A stretch of 64,000 nt of DNA from contig JBALWH010000017.1 in the NCBI GenBank assembly GCA_036960175.1, positions 26,522-90,521 of the forward strand. The letters are read 5' to 3'. The translations under genes were made by a program, and so were the position numbers. This document shows, one piece after another, positions 15,899-24,570 of this stretch; the first letter of the stretch is position 1; every line of letters begins with the position of its first letter. The stretch is from Motiliproteus sp036960175. Lineage in GTDB: Bacteria; Pseudomonadota; Gammaproteobacteria; Pseudomonadales; Balneatricaceae. A model generated the notes under the pieces. That model worked only from the letters and a program-made list of their open reading frames with translations, searched no databases and had not been told where the DNA came from.

Positions 15899-17083
15899 AT
15901 GCGTGTGCTCCATACCTCCGACTGGCACATTGGTCGTCAGTTTCATAATGTCTCCTTGTTGGATGACCAGCGTCATGTGCTCGAGCAGATTGTCGCCTTA
16001 GTCGCTGACAAGCAGGTCGAAGTGGTGTTAATCGCCGGTGATATCTATGACCGTTCGGTGCCTCCGGCTGCGGCGGTGGAATTACTGGATCAGATATTGA
16101 ACCGCATCTGCTGTGACCTGCGGGTGCCGGTGATTCTTATTCCTGGTAATCATGATAGCGCTGAACGTCTTAACTTTGGCTCCCGTCACCTGAAGGGCGG
16201 CGGCTTGCATATTATCGGTCAGTTGCAAAAGATGCTGGATCCGGTGGTATTGGAGTCCGTCAATCAGGATTCACCTCATCAGGTAGCCTTTTACGGCATT
16301 CCCTACGCAGATCCGGCGCTGGTGCGAGATCGCCTCGAAGTGGAAGTTTCCAGTCATGATCAGGCCATGGCGCTACTCTGTGAAAGGATCAAGCAGCAGC
16401 ATCAACAATCGCCGTTTAGTCAGTTACCAGCGGTGGTATTGAGTCATTGTTTTATCGATGGCGGCGAAGGCTGCGAATCGGAACGGCCGCTCTCCATTGG
16501 CGGTGCAGATCGCGTATCTGCCGATCATTTCGGAGCCTTTGCTTACAGTGCCTTGGGACATCTGCATGGTCCTCAATACAAGGGGCGGGAAACAACCCGT
16601 TACTCCGGCTCGATTCTGAAGTACTCCTTCTCCGAACAGCATCAGCAGAAGTCGGTCACCCTGGTGGATATTAACGCTGCCGGCGAAACTCATATTGAAA
16701 AACTGCCGTTGCAGCCATTGCGGGATATGCGGATCTTGGAAGGCGAACTGCAGCAGCTGCTGCAGGCGGGGATAGATGATCCTGCACGGGAGGACTATCT
16801 GCTCATACGTTTGACCGATAAACACGCAATTCTGGATGTGATGGGTAAGCTGCGAGAGGTCTATCCCAATGTTCTGCATCTGGAACGGCCCGGCTTGCAA
16901 GCGCAAGGAGAGGTCAGAATGCAGGGACGGGAACAGCTGAAAAAAGGTGAGCTGTCGATGTTTAGTGATTTTTTTCAGCAGGTCACTGGCGACATACTGG
17001 ATGCTGAGCAAAACGCAGTGGTGGAGAAAATCCTGGAAAACCTACATCGTGCGGATGTGGGCAATGACGGAGGGGCTAGCTGA
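15899..17083 (+). CDS. sbcD: DNA repair exonuclease SbcD (Mre11-like)
   Basis: 394 residues. The calcineurin-like nuclease domain has the metal-binding motifs DWH (Asp8, His10), GDIYD (Asp48, Asp51), GNHD (residues 83-86), then LSHCFIDGG and ALGHLHGPQ. SbcD with SbcC forms the nuclease that opens DNA hairpins and processes blocked double-strand ends. Its stop codon is two bases before the SbcC start, so the two are co-translated. The C-terminal capping domain is full length. Confidence 0.96.
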   Translation: MRVLHTSDWHIGRQFHNVSLLDDQRHVLEQIVALVADKQVEVVLIAGDIYDRSVPPAAAVELLDQILNRICCDLRVPVILIPGNHDSAERLNFGSRHLKGGGLHIIGQLQKMLDPVVLESVNQDSPHQVAFYGIPYADPALVRDRLEVEVSSHDQAMALLCERIKQQHQQSPFSQLPAVVLSHCFIDGGEGCESERPLSIGGADRVSADHFGAFAYSALGHLHGPQYKGRETTRYSGSILKYSFSEQHQQKSVTLVDINAAGETHIEKLPLQPLRDMRILEGELQQLLQAGIDDPAREDYLLIRLTDKHAILDVMGKLREVYPNVLHLERPGLQAQGEVRMQGREQLKKGELSMFSDFFQQVTGDILDAEQNAVVEKILENLHRADVGNDGGAS

Positions 17084-17085
17084 GC

Positions 17086-20000
17086 ATGCGTCCTATCATA
17101 TTGACAATGTCTGCTTTCGGACCTTTCCCTGGCCGTGAGCAGGTTGATTTTCGGGCCATGGGGGAGACCCCTCTGTTTCTTATCAATGGTCCCACCGGTT
17201 CCGGTAAGACCACTATTCTCGATGCCATCTGTTTTGCTCTTTATGGCAAAACCACCGGCGACGAGCGCGAAGGCAGCCAGATGCGTGCAGACCTGGCGGC
17301 CCCAGAACAACTCACCGAGGTGACACTCGTGTTCGAGTTGGCGGGCAAATACTACCGCATCAGGCGCGTGCCAGAGCAACAAAAGCCTAAGGCCCGTGGC
17401 GAGGGCAGTACGACCCAGTCTCCTGAGGCACAGCTGTGGTTGTTGCAGGGGCCTGACAGCAATAGCCCAGATCAGGAGCAGCTGCTGGTCCCCGCAAAAG
17501 TGACCGAAGCCACTGCTACGATTGAGAAGCTTACGGGGCTTAATGCGGACCAGTTTCGTCAGGTAATGGTATTGCCTCAAGGCAAGTTTCGGCAGCTTTT
17601 GATGGCGGAATCGAAAGACCGGGAGATGATTTTCAGCCAGCTGTTTCAGACCCATATCTACAAGCAACTGGAAGATAAATTAAAAAGTCGGGCGGCCAAT
17701 GTCCGGCAGCAGCGTGAACAGCAGCAACAGTTGATGGCCGGTATTTTGGAAGGTTGCAGCCTTGAATCTGAGCTGGCGCTGCAGCAGGAGTTACAATTAT
17801 TACAACCGCAATGGCAGCAATTATCGGCTGAAAATAAACAGTGCAGTGCTGATTCTCAGCAGGCGACGACTGAGTTGCAAGCGGCAACTCAACTCAACCA
17901 GGCCTTTGCGCAATTGAGTCAGACCCAGGGCGCTATTCAACAGCAGCAACAACAAGCTGAGTCGATGGATAAGCAACGTCAACAGTTGCAGCAGGCCGAG
18001 TCTGCGCGGCAGATCCAGCCGCGCTTTGATCAATTGCACCACCAGCGCCAGCAACTGCTGCAGCTTGAGGCTCAGCGCCAGCAATTACTATCTGATCAAC
18101 AGCAGGCTGATCGGCAGCTGGAACTCGCAAAACAGCAATCAGAGAACTGTCCGGCGTTAGAGCAGCAACTGGTTGCCAGCAAACTACGGCTGGTGCAGAT
18201 GCAATCCTACCGTAACCGTGCGGCAGAGTTGGACCAGGCCCGTCAGCACAGCCAGCAAGCTGCGCAGCTGCTGGCGACCGCGACTGGCCAAACAGATCAG
18301 ATCCAGAGTGCGCTCAGTGTTCTATTGACGGATAAGGAACAAGCGGAGCAGCGCTATCAGCAGTTGCAGCAGGGGCAATTACAGTTTCCTGAGAAACAGA
18401 GTCGTTTGAATCTGCTGGAAAGCGCCCTGCAATTAGCAACTGAACGAGACGCTAGCCACGCTCAACAGTTTAAACTGGAACAGCAGCTGGTATCGGCAGA
18501 GGAACGTGGCAAGCAACTCAATAGCAGATATCAACAGTCCAAGCAGCAGGCGTTAGAGCTGGAATTGCAATGGCACCAGGGGCAGGCCGCAGTGTTGGCG
18601 CAGACCCTGAAGAAAGATCAACCTTGTCCGGTCTGTGGCAGTTGTCAGCATCCCGATCCCCATCAGACAGAGCAGCATATTCCCAGCCAGCAACAGTTGC
18701 AGCAAGCACGACAGCAAACAGAACAAGATCACCAGCAATTGCTTGAAGCACGGGAGCAGTACCAGGCGTTGAGCAAAGACCGCCAGCATCTGCAACAGCA
18801 GCTCGGGGAGATAGAGCGCAAGCTCACAGAGTTTATGCCTGGGCCAGTGGATCGGGTAACCCTTAAAACTGAACAGGTTGAGCTGCAGCAGCAGCTGCAA
18901 GTGCTGTTGGCCAATCAACAGGAATTAATACAACTGACACGCCAGTTCGAGTCCATTAAAGGGCAGGAGCAAGCGCAGCGTCAGCAGTTGCAACAGCAAC
19001 AAACACAGTTGACCGAACAGCAGTCACAAAGCGCTGCGACCGATGTACGCCTGCAGCAGGCCGAGGCGGAATTACCGCAAGAATTTCGCCACAGTGGCAG
19101 TCTTGAGCAAGCAATTACTGCCGTTGAGTCTGAAATAAATCAGCAGCAGGCGGCGATTGATCAGGCTCGCCAGCAGTATCAGCGGGCCAGTGATAACTGG
19201 CATCAGATAAGCGCCAGACTCGGCTCCTGTGACGAACAGCTCAAGCAGCTAAAATTGCAGTGTCAGGCCGCAGAAAAGCTGTGGGTTCAACAGTTGCAGG
19301 ACAGCGCTTTTGTCTCTCAGGAGGATTTTCTGGCGGCACAGTTGTCTGAACCACAACGGCAAGCGTTAAAACAGAATATTCGCGACTACGATCATCGCTG
19401 CGCTGAACTGAGAGGCGCTCTGGAGCAGCAACAGCAGACTTTGGCAGGCAAATCGAACGCTGATCTGGGGCGCTATGAAAAATTGCTACAGCAAGCTGAG
19501 GCGCACAAGACTGAAGCTGAAAACCGTTGGCAGGAGGCAGATCGACGCTTGCTGCGGTTGCAGGACACGGCGGATAAGTTACAGCAGGCGCATCAGCAGC
19601 AGAGCGGTATCGACGAACAGTATAAATTGCTCGGTACTTTGAGCGATGTCGCCAATGGCCAGACCGGTAACAAGATCAGTCTGCAGCGTTTTGTATTGAG
19701 CGTGTTGCTGGATGATGTGCTGATTGAAGCCAGTCGGCGTTTGCAACTAATGAGCAAAGGCCGCTATCAGCTGTGGCGCAAAGAGCAGCGCGCTAAAGGC
19801 AACAAAGCCTCAGGCTTGGAGCTTCAGGTTGAGGATGCTTACACGGGTAATGTGCGCCCAGTAGCGACCTTGTCCGGTGGCGAAAGCTTTATGGCGGCGC
19901 TATCCATGGCGCTGGGTTTATCTGACGTGGTGCAGGCTTATTCGGGAGGGATCAGGCTCGATACATTGTTTGTCGATGAAGGTTTCGGCAGTCTTGATCC

Positions 20001-20163
20001 TGAGTCATTGGATCTTGCAGTGCGAACCCTGACAGATCTGCGTGCCTCTGGTCGCATGGTTGGAATTATCTCCCATGTTAGTGAACTAAAAGAGCAGATA
20101 AGCATGCGCTTGGATGTGGTTGCCGATAGAGCGGGCAGTCGCATTCAGCCGGTTTTATCCTGA
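17086..20163 (+). CDS. sbcC: DNA repair ATPase SbcC (Rad50-like)
   Basis: 1025 residues, usual size. Walker A is NGPTGSGKTTILDAI (about 34-48), and a zinc hook CPVCG is near residue 514, where the two coiled-coil arms meet. The C-terminal half has the signature TLSGGESFMAALSMALG and Walker B LFVDEGFGSLDPESLD. The coiled coils are extremely rich in glutamine (long CAG/CAA stretches), more than in most SbcC proteins, but reading frame and motifs are intact. It pairs with SbcD. Confidence 0.96.
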   Translation: MRPIILTMSAFGPFPGREQVDFRAMGETPLFLINGPTGSGKTTILDAICFALYGKTTGDEREGSQMRADLAAPEQLTEVTLVFELAGKYYRIRRVPEQQKPKARGEGSTTQSPEAQLWLLQGPDSNSPDQEQLLVPAKVTEATATIEKLTGLNADQFRQVMVLPQGKFRQLLMAESKDREMIFSQLFQTHIYKQLEDKLKSRAANVRQQREQQQQLMAGILEGCSLESELALQQELQLLQPQWQQLSAENKQCSADSQQATTELQAATQLNQAFAQLSQTQGAIQQQQQQAESMDKQRQQLQQAESARQIQPRFDQLHHQRQQLLQLEAQRQQLLSDQQQADRQLELAKQQSENCPALEQQLVASKLRLVQMQSYRNRAAELDQARQHSQQAAQLLATATGQTDQIQSALSVLLTDKEQAEQRYQQLQQGQLQFPEKQSRLNLLESALQLATERDASHAQQFKLEQQLVSAEERGKQLNSRYQQSKQQALELELQWHQGQAAVLAQTLKKDQPCPVCGSCQHPDPHQTEQHIPSQQQLQQARQQTEQDHQQLLEAREQYQALSKDRQHLQQQLGEIERKLTEFMPGPVDRVTLKTEQVELQQQLQVLLANQQELIQLTRQFESIKGQEQAQRQQLQQQQTQLTEQQSQSAATDVRLQQAEAELPQEFRHSGSLEQAITAVESEINQQQAAIDQARQQYQRASDNWHQISARLGSCDEQLKQLKLQCQAAEKLWVQQLQDSAFVSQEDFLAAQLSEPQRQALKQNIRDYDHRCAELRGALEQQQQTLAGKSNADLGRYEKLLQQAEAHKTEAENRWQEADRRLLRLQDTADKLQQAHQQQSGIDEQYKLLGTLSDVANGQTGNKISLQRFVLSVLLDDVLIEASRRLQLMSKGRYQLWRKEQRAKGNKASGLELQVEDAYTGNVRPVATLSGGESFMAALSMALGLSDVVQAYSGGIRLDTLFVDEGFGSLDPESLDLAVRTLTDLRASGRMVGIISHVSELKEQISMRLDVVADRAGSRIQPVLS

Positions 20164-20237
20164 TGAATATAGCGTTAGGGGAATAGCCGTAACCGAGCAG
20201 ATGGCGAAGAGATGTTTGTCTTTTGCCAGGAGAGGTC

Positions 20238-20819
20238 ATGGACACAGAGGATCAGCCTAGTCTTAACCCGGACACCCCGTTACAGAAACTGGCTGGTTTA
20301 GGTTCAGCAGCACAGAAAAAATTACAGCAACTGGGGGCTTTCTCGCTGGCGGATGTCGCTGCAAAACTGTCCCGTGCGCAACTCAAGCAAGCTCGTCATG
20401 TTGGCCCCAAAAGTCTGCAGTTGCTTGAACAGAGTTTGCAACAGGTCGGTTTGACGTTGGCGGACAATCGTATCAACGCCAGTGCTGAGTTGCAGGTTCA
20501 AATTAGTTGTTATCAACGTGATACGGCAGCGCTGCAGCAGCAAGTCGATAGTTGGGTGCAGCTGAACCGACCCGAGCTGGAACAAGCCTGGCGTAGCCAT
20601 CAGCAAGGGGCTTACGGTGATTATATTAAGGCTCAGTTGTTAGCTCTTAATGAGGTCGCTGCCGACCCACAGATTAAGCGTGAATTTGAACATCAGTTGG
20701 TTAGAACCCTGAGTCGTTATCAACGGCAGCAGCGCTATGCCCTCAGCAGGGAAGCATTGCATGATGGTATTAGGGCGCAGGCTAGAGTCCGATCATCAAC
20801 CAAGAAAAGACCTTGCTGA
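20238..20819 (+). CDS. Helix-hairpin-helix protein of unknown function, downstream of sbcC
   Basis: 193 residues. The N-terminal third has two helix-hairpin-helix-like turns (KLAGLGSAAQKKLQQLGAF, ARHVGPKSLQLLEQSLQQVG), resembling the DNA-binding repeats of the RNA polymerase alpha C-terminus and of repair proteins. The rest is helical, Gln-rich and basic at the end (RVRSSTKKRPC). AGGAGAGG five to ten bases before the ATG fixes the start. It begins 75 bp after sbcC and may be cotranscribed, suggesting a DNA-repair role (inference). The family is not recognised. Confidence 0.7.
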   Translation: MDTEDQPSLNPDTPLQKLAGLGSAAQKKLQQLGAFSLADVAAKLSRAQLKQARHVGPKSLQLLEQSLQQVGLTLADNRINASAELQVQISCYQRDTAALQQQVDSWVQLNRPELEQAWRSHQQGAYGDYIKAQLLALNEVAADPQIKREFEHQLVRTLSRYQRQQRYALSREALHDGIRAQARVRSSTKKRPC

Positions 20820-20936
20820 GCGATCATCGCGTTCACCTTATCTCAGCATCAGATCAATTCCCGCGTTAATCTGGGATTGCCTGATGGCTGTCGATCAAAG
20901 ATGATGCAGAGATAGTGATGCTGTAGAGGTAATACC

Positions 20937-21368
20937 ATGTTACGCATAAAAACTATTGTTACCTTCGTATTGTTGCTGCTGAGTCTGTCTGTGCAGGCAG
21001 AGGCGCCGGAGTCGAAGCGATCCATTTTGATTGACCTGAAACTGGCTCCACATTTGCAGCAATATGCGGAGGAAAAATGGCTCGTCTACGTGTTTGCCAG
21101 ACCCGCTGATAAACGTGTGCCTTTAGCCTCCAAGAAGCTGACCTTGGATCGGGTGCCGATGCTGGTGGAACTGACCGAAGCAAATTTTCTGCTGGAAAAT
21201 CTGACGCTTGCCAATGCTGATGAAGTGGTGGTCTATGTCAAGGTAACCCGTCACGGCTCACCTCATAAAACCGTGGTAGGGGATCTTCTGGGAGAATCTG
21301 AACCGGTAGATTTCAAAGCAGCTAACCGACACAAGATTGAGTTGGTGATATCCAAGGAAGTGAAGTAA
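20937..21368 (+). CDS. Exported stand-alone CycH/CcmI C-terminal-like domain
   Basis: 143 residues with a signal peptide (MLRIKTIVTFVLLLLSLSVQ, cleaved near AEA). The mature part reads WLVYVFARPADKRVPLASKK, TLDRVPMLVELTEANFLLEN, EVVVYVKVTRHGSPHKTVVG, DLLGES and ends ELVISKEVK. This order matches the C-terminal periplasmic domain of the cytochrome c maturation protein CcmI/CycH, but without its membrane and TPR parts. In CcmI that domain helps handle apocytochrome c. No ccm gene is nearby. AGAGG precedes the ATG. Confidence 0.75.
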   Translation: MLRIKTIVTFVLLLLSLSVQAEAPESKRSILIDLKLAPHLQQYAEEKWLVYVFARPADKRVPLASKKLTLDRVPMLVELTEANFLLENLTLANADEVVVYVKVTRHGSPHKTVVGDLLGESEPVDFKAANRHKIELVISKEVK

Positions 21369-21417
21369 TTAATTAGCAGGGTTTCCGATCGTAGCGAACC
21401 CTGTGATAAGGATGGCT

Positions 21418-21963
21418 ATGGTTGAGTTAGTGGAAAAGGCCAAGGCATTTGCGATTGCAGCCCACGATGCCATCGAGCATCGGCGTAAATATGTTGATGC
21501 CCCTTATTGGGTGCATCCTCAGGCGGTTGCCGGCTTGGTGGCGTCGGTCTCCGATGATGCAGAAATGATAGCCGCAGCCTGGTTGCACGATACCGTAGAA
21601 GATACCCCCGTAACCCTGCAACAGATAGAGCAGAACTTTGGTCCAAGGGTGGCGAGCTTAGTATCCGATCTGACTGACGTCAGTCGCCCTAGTGATGGCA
21701 ATAGAGCGGCAAGAAAGTCTCTGGACCGCGCTCACACAGCAAAGGCTCACCCTGACGCGAAAACCGTCAAGTTGGCGGACCTTATTCATAACACCGAATC
21801 CATTGTGCAATATGCCCCGGGTTTTGCGCGGATTTATCTGCACGAAAAGCGGCTGTTGCTGGAGGTGTTGCAAGACGGCAATGATAGGCTTTATCAGATG
21901 GCGGTAGAAAGGTTGCGGCAAGGCCTTGAGCAATTAGGCCTGCAGCAGCGTGACTCGAACTAG
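21418..21963 (+). CDS. HD-domain hydrolase of the MESH1/SpoT type
   Basis: 181 residues, a stand-alone HD phosphohydrolase. Motifs in order: His33-Pro (YWVHPQAVA), His57-Asp58 with the ED pair (AAAWLHDTVEDT), and the KLADLIHNT segment (118-126) that corresponds to KLADRLHN of SpoT. Such small proteins hydrolyse (p)ppGpp in vitro and, in MESH1, NADPH. There is no synthetase domain, TGS or ACT part. ATG at 21418 has AAGGA five bases upstream and is preferred over an ATG two codons earlier. It follows the CycH-like gene by 50 bp. Confidence 0.85.
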   Translation: MVELVEKAKAFAIAAHDAIEHRRKYVDAPYWVHPQAVAGLVASVSDDAEMIAAAWLHDTVEDTPVTLQQIEQNFGPRVASLVSDLTDVSRPSDGNRAARKSLDRAHTAKAHPDAKTVKLADLIHNTESIVQYAPGFARIYLHEKRLLLEVLQDGNDRLYQMAVERLRQGLEQLGLQQRDSN

Positions 21964-22009
21964 AGCTTCCGTCTCGAGTGCCAGAGTGTAGCGCCAGCTA
22001 CCTGTCGAG

Positions 22010-24451
22010 TTAACGATACGCAGCACTCATCTCCCGTTTTAGCAGGGCCACGCCTTCGCGAGCTTTAGCGTCATTAGCATTCATCAGTAGCAGTCGTGAA
22101 TAGTTCTGCGCGGCTACGCCCCATTTACGCGCTTTAATGGCCCGCTGTGCGCGACTGTGATAGTGGTCAGTGACGCGAGAAATACCCGCGAGGGCAGCAG
22201 GGTGTTGGGGAACCAGGGCGAGGACTTTTCGAAAAGTCTTTACTGCGTTTTTTTCCCTGGGGATAGTGAATCGATAAGCTTTTTCATGTATTTCTGCCTG
22301 TTTGAGTAATAGCTTTATTTTCGCTTCTCTGGCAGCAATCGCGGTGCTGTCGGCACTCTCTTGAGGTTGCCCGGTACTACTCTCGGTGTTGTTCGTATTG
22401 TCGTCAAAAATATGGTCTGCACTGTTGGTTCGATTCTCTGTTGAGGTGGCTATTTCCAGGGCTACTTCCCCCAGTGTCGGAGATGCCGGAGGGCTGTTTT
22501 TAAGGTTAGTTGGTGTGAGGTTATCTGCCGCCTTGGTAGGGTTGGTTTGCACAGGCGTCGGGCTATTTATACTGTCTGAGACATCGGCTTGTACTTGAGC
22601 TTCTTCGGCAAGCGCAATAACCCTTTCTTCGAGAGCAACGGCTTCCACCTCTTCCACTTCAATGTGTTGAATGGACAGGTCGTCCTTGGTTGGGGTTACG
22701 GTGGTGATTTTTTCAGCGTTCAGTTCCGGGATGAGCTCCGGTGAAAAGCTGGATTCGGCCGCCGTCTTGGTTTGTTCCAACTGGCTGTCAGGATGAACTA
22801 ACGCGGGCGCTAACGGTTGGGTTGGTCGTGGTTGGGTCGATATCGGTTCTGGTATCGGAGCAGCATCAACAGCTGCAGTGGCAGCTTGGGAAAGTGGCGG
22901 GGCGCGCAGGATGCTGCCGGTCTGAGTCGCAGCTGAAGCTTGGCTCAGAGGTTGATCAGTGGTCTGGGATTCAATCCCTACTACATCCGCTAATTGCTGC
23001 TTCATTTGACGAAACAACTGGGCAGCCTCGAAATCAGGGTCCTTCGCCAGTTGCAGGTAACCGAAGGCCCCAAGTCCTAGTATCACCAGTAGTCCTACAA
23101 ACAGATAAAAGGGATGTTGATTGGATTCGGGTGGCTGCTCCAATACGATTGGGGACGGAACACCCACGTGCAGCTCTGCAGGGAAAGGATCCACTGCCAT
23201 TTGCTGCAGCTCTTTGCCGTCAGCTTCTGGTTGTTGAACGTTGGCAATTTCAGTGGTTTTTGCGGGCTCTAGTTCGGAGGTTTGGGACGACGAGCATGCC
23301 AAATCTATTTCTGATGCAGGGGCCTCTGTATCGTCTTGAACTGGTTTCACGGAGGGGTTGTTCAGTGCGTCGCTCTCTGGGTCCTCTATCAGATTATCGG
23401 CAGCAGTTGCTGATATATCTTCGGCTTGTAGGCTCTTTTGCTGAGCCTGAGCCTGAGCCTGAGCTGGATCTCCGTATAGCGCCGACTGGATAGATACTTC
23501 AGGAGCGGCCAAGTCGTTCAAAAATAACGGTGTATTGAGTTGCTCGCTATGACTCTTAAGTTGCGGTTTTTTCGGTGTGTCTAGCAGCGAGGCTGTAAGC
23601 AAACCTCCTAGGGTTGGATCGAACCCTGGGTTTTGATTGAGTAGCTCTAATTCATTAGGGCGATGTGCCGAGGTACCGTCAGAGTTACCGAGAAGGTCCG
23701 TGCTTGGCTCGCTATGGTTCAAACCTTTTTCGGTCAGCACTAATTCGACAATGTTTTCAGTGATTTCATTGCCGCCGGAAAACCTGGCTTCATTCACGGC
23801 GAGTTTTACTAATCGTTGGGCGTTCCTAAAACTGCCAGCAGAATGCAGCAACAAATCTTGCAGAGCATTGCTGCCGATGCGAAAGTCGCCGCCAGCCTGC
23901 TGCAACTGTTGGTCGATATAGGCTTTCATTTCCAGTTCGTTAGCCGGTGATAGAATCAGAAATTTACTCAGTAATTGCTGCTCAATATGACTGAAAACAA
24001 GCTGTTGGTGAACTCCAGGGGCAGAAAAGATAACCCCTCGCAGAGGTATCAGCGGATCATCACCAGAGATCGCTTTAGCTAAGGCAGATAAGGTGTCGGC
24101 GGGAATAAACTGACCATCATCCACCAGCAAGGCGACGGGTTTTCCACTTCTTAGCTGGTGTTTTGCGTGTTTTTGTACTGCAAGGAAGCAGCTGTCGCTA
24201 TCATCTTGTTGGTAGGGTAGTCGCAGCGATTCGGCAATGGTGGTTAATAGCTCATCGACATCAAAGCGACTATAGGGCAGGTTTATTAAATCGTAGTGCT
24301 GACTCAGCTTGTCTTGCAGCTGTTTTTTCAGCAGAGATTTGCCACTACCACTAGCGCCTTCCACTAGAATAAAACCATTCTTGTCTGCCAGTATTTCTAT
24401 GATCGCAGAACGGGCGGCTTTAAAGGCTGTCGTTTCTAATCCGTGAGTCAT
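22010..24451 (-). CDS. ExeA-like AAA ATPase with membrane helix and TPR-like tail
   Basis: 813 residues in three parts. Residues 1-240 are an ExeA/GspA-type AAA domain with Walker A GASGSGKS, Walker B ALLVDDGQ and a conserved ETLSALAKA-like helix. A long acidic Pro/Ala/Gln-rich linker follows, broken by one membrane helix (FYLFVGLLVILGLGAFGYL, about residues 447-465). The last 110 residues (RKVLALVPQHPAALAGISRV, NYSRLLLMNANDAKAREGVA) look like two TPRs. ExeA proteins help insert secretin rings or pilus machinery through peptidoglycan. MshM/MshN of the MSHA pilus have the same two activities on separate genes, so this may be a fusion of such functions (inference). It stands alone with no pilus genes nearby. 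Confidence 0.7.
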   Translation of the reverse strand: MTHGLETTAFKAARSAIIEILADKNGFILVEGASGSGKSLLKKQLQDKLSQHYDLINLPYSRFDVDELLTTIAESLRLPYQQDDSDSCFLAVQKHAKHQLRSGKPVALLVDDGQFIPADTLSALAKAISGDDPLIPLRGVIFSAPGVHQQLVFSHIEQQLLSKFLILSPANELEMKAYIDQQLQQAGGDFRIGSNALQDLLLHSAGSFRNAQRLVKLAVNEARFSGGNEITENIVELVLTEKGLNHSEPSTDLLGNSDGTSAHRPNELELLNQNPGFDPTLGGLLTASLLDTPKKPQLKSHSEQLNTPLFLNDLAAPEVSIQSALYGDPAQAQAQAQQKSLQAEDISATAADNLIEDPESDALNNPSVKPVQDDTEAPASEIDLACSSSQTSELEPAKTTEIANVQQPEADGKELQQMAVDPFPAELHVGVPSPIVLEQPPESNQHPFYLFVGLLVILGLGAFGYLQLAKDPDFEAAQLFRQMKQQLADVVGIESQTTDQPLSQASAATQTGSILRAPPLSQAATAAVDAAPIPEPISTQPRPTQPLAPALVHPDSQLEQTKTAAESSFSPELIPELNAEKITTVTPTKDDLSIQHIEVEEVEAVALEERVIALAEEAQVQADVSDSINSPTPVQTNPTKAADNLTPTNLKNSPPASPTLGEVALEIATSTENRTNSADHIFDDNTNNTESSTGQPQESADSTAIAAREAKIKLLLKQAEIHEKAYRFTIPREKNAVKTFRKVLALVPQHPAALAGISRVTDHYHSRAQRAIKARKWGVAAQNYSRLLLMNANDAKAREGVALLKREMSAAYR
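23441..23464. repeat. Hexanucleotide repeat, four CTGAGC units
   Basis: Four perfect CTGAGC units inside the linker of the ExeA-like gene, coding for alternating Ala-Gln on the minus strand. Being a multiple of three, changes in copy number would alter length but not frame. Confidence 0.8.
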
Positions 24452-24570
24452 TATTATTCCGTTTAAAAATCAGACACTACGCATGAATTCAAACACATAG
24501 GCTCCAAACACTCCAGTATAGACTGGCTATTTAACAGTCTGCCAGTACCGGTGCTTAGATCTGCCGTAGT

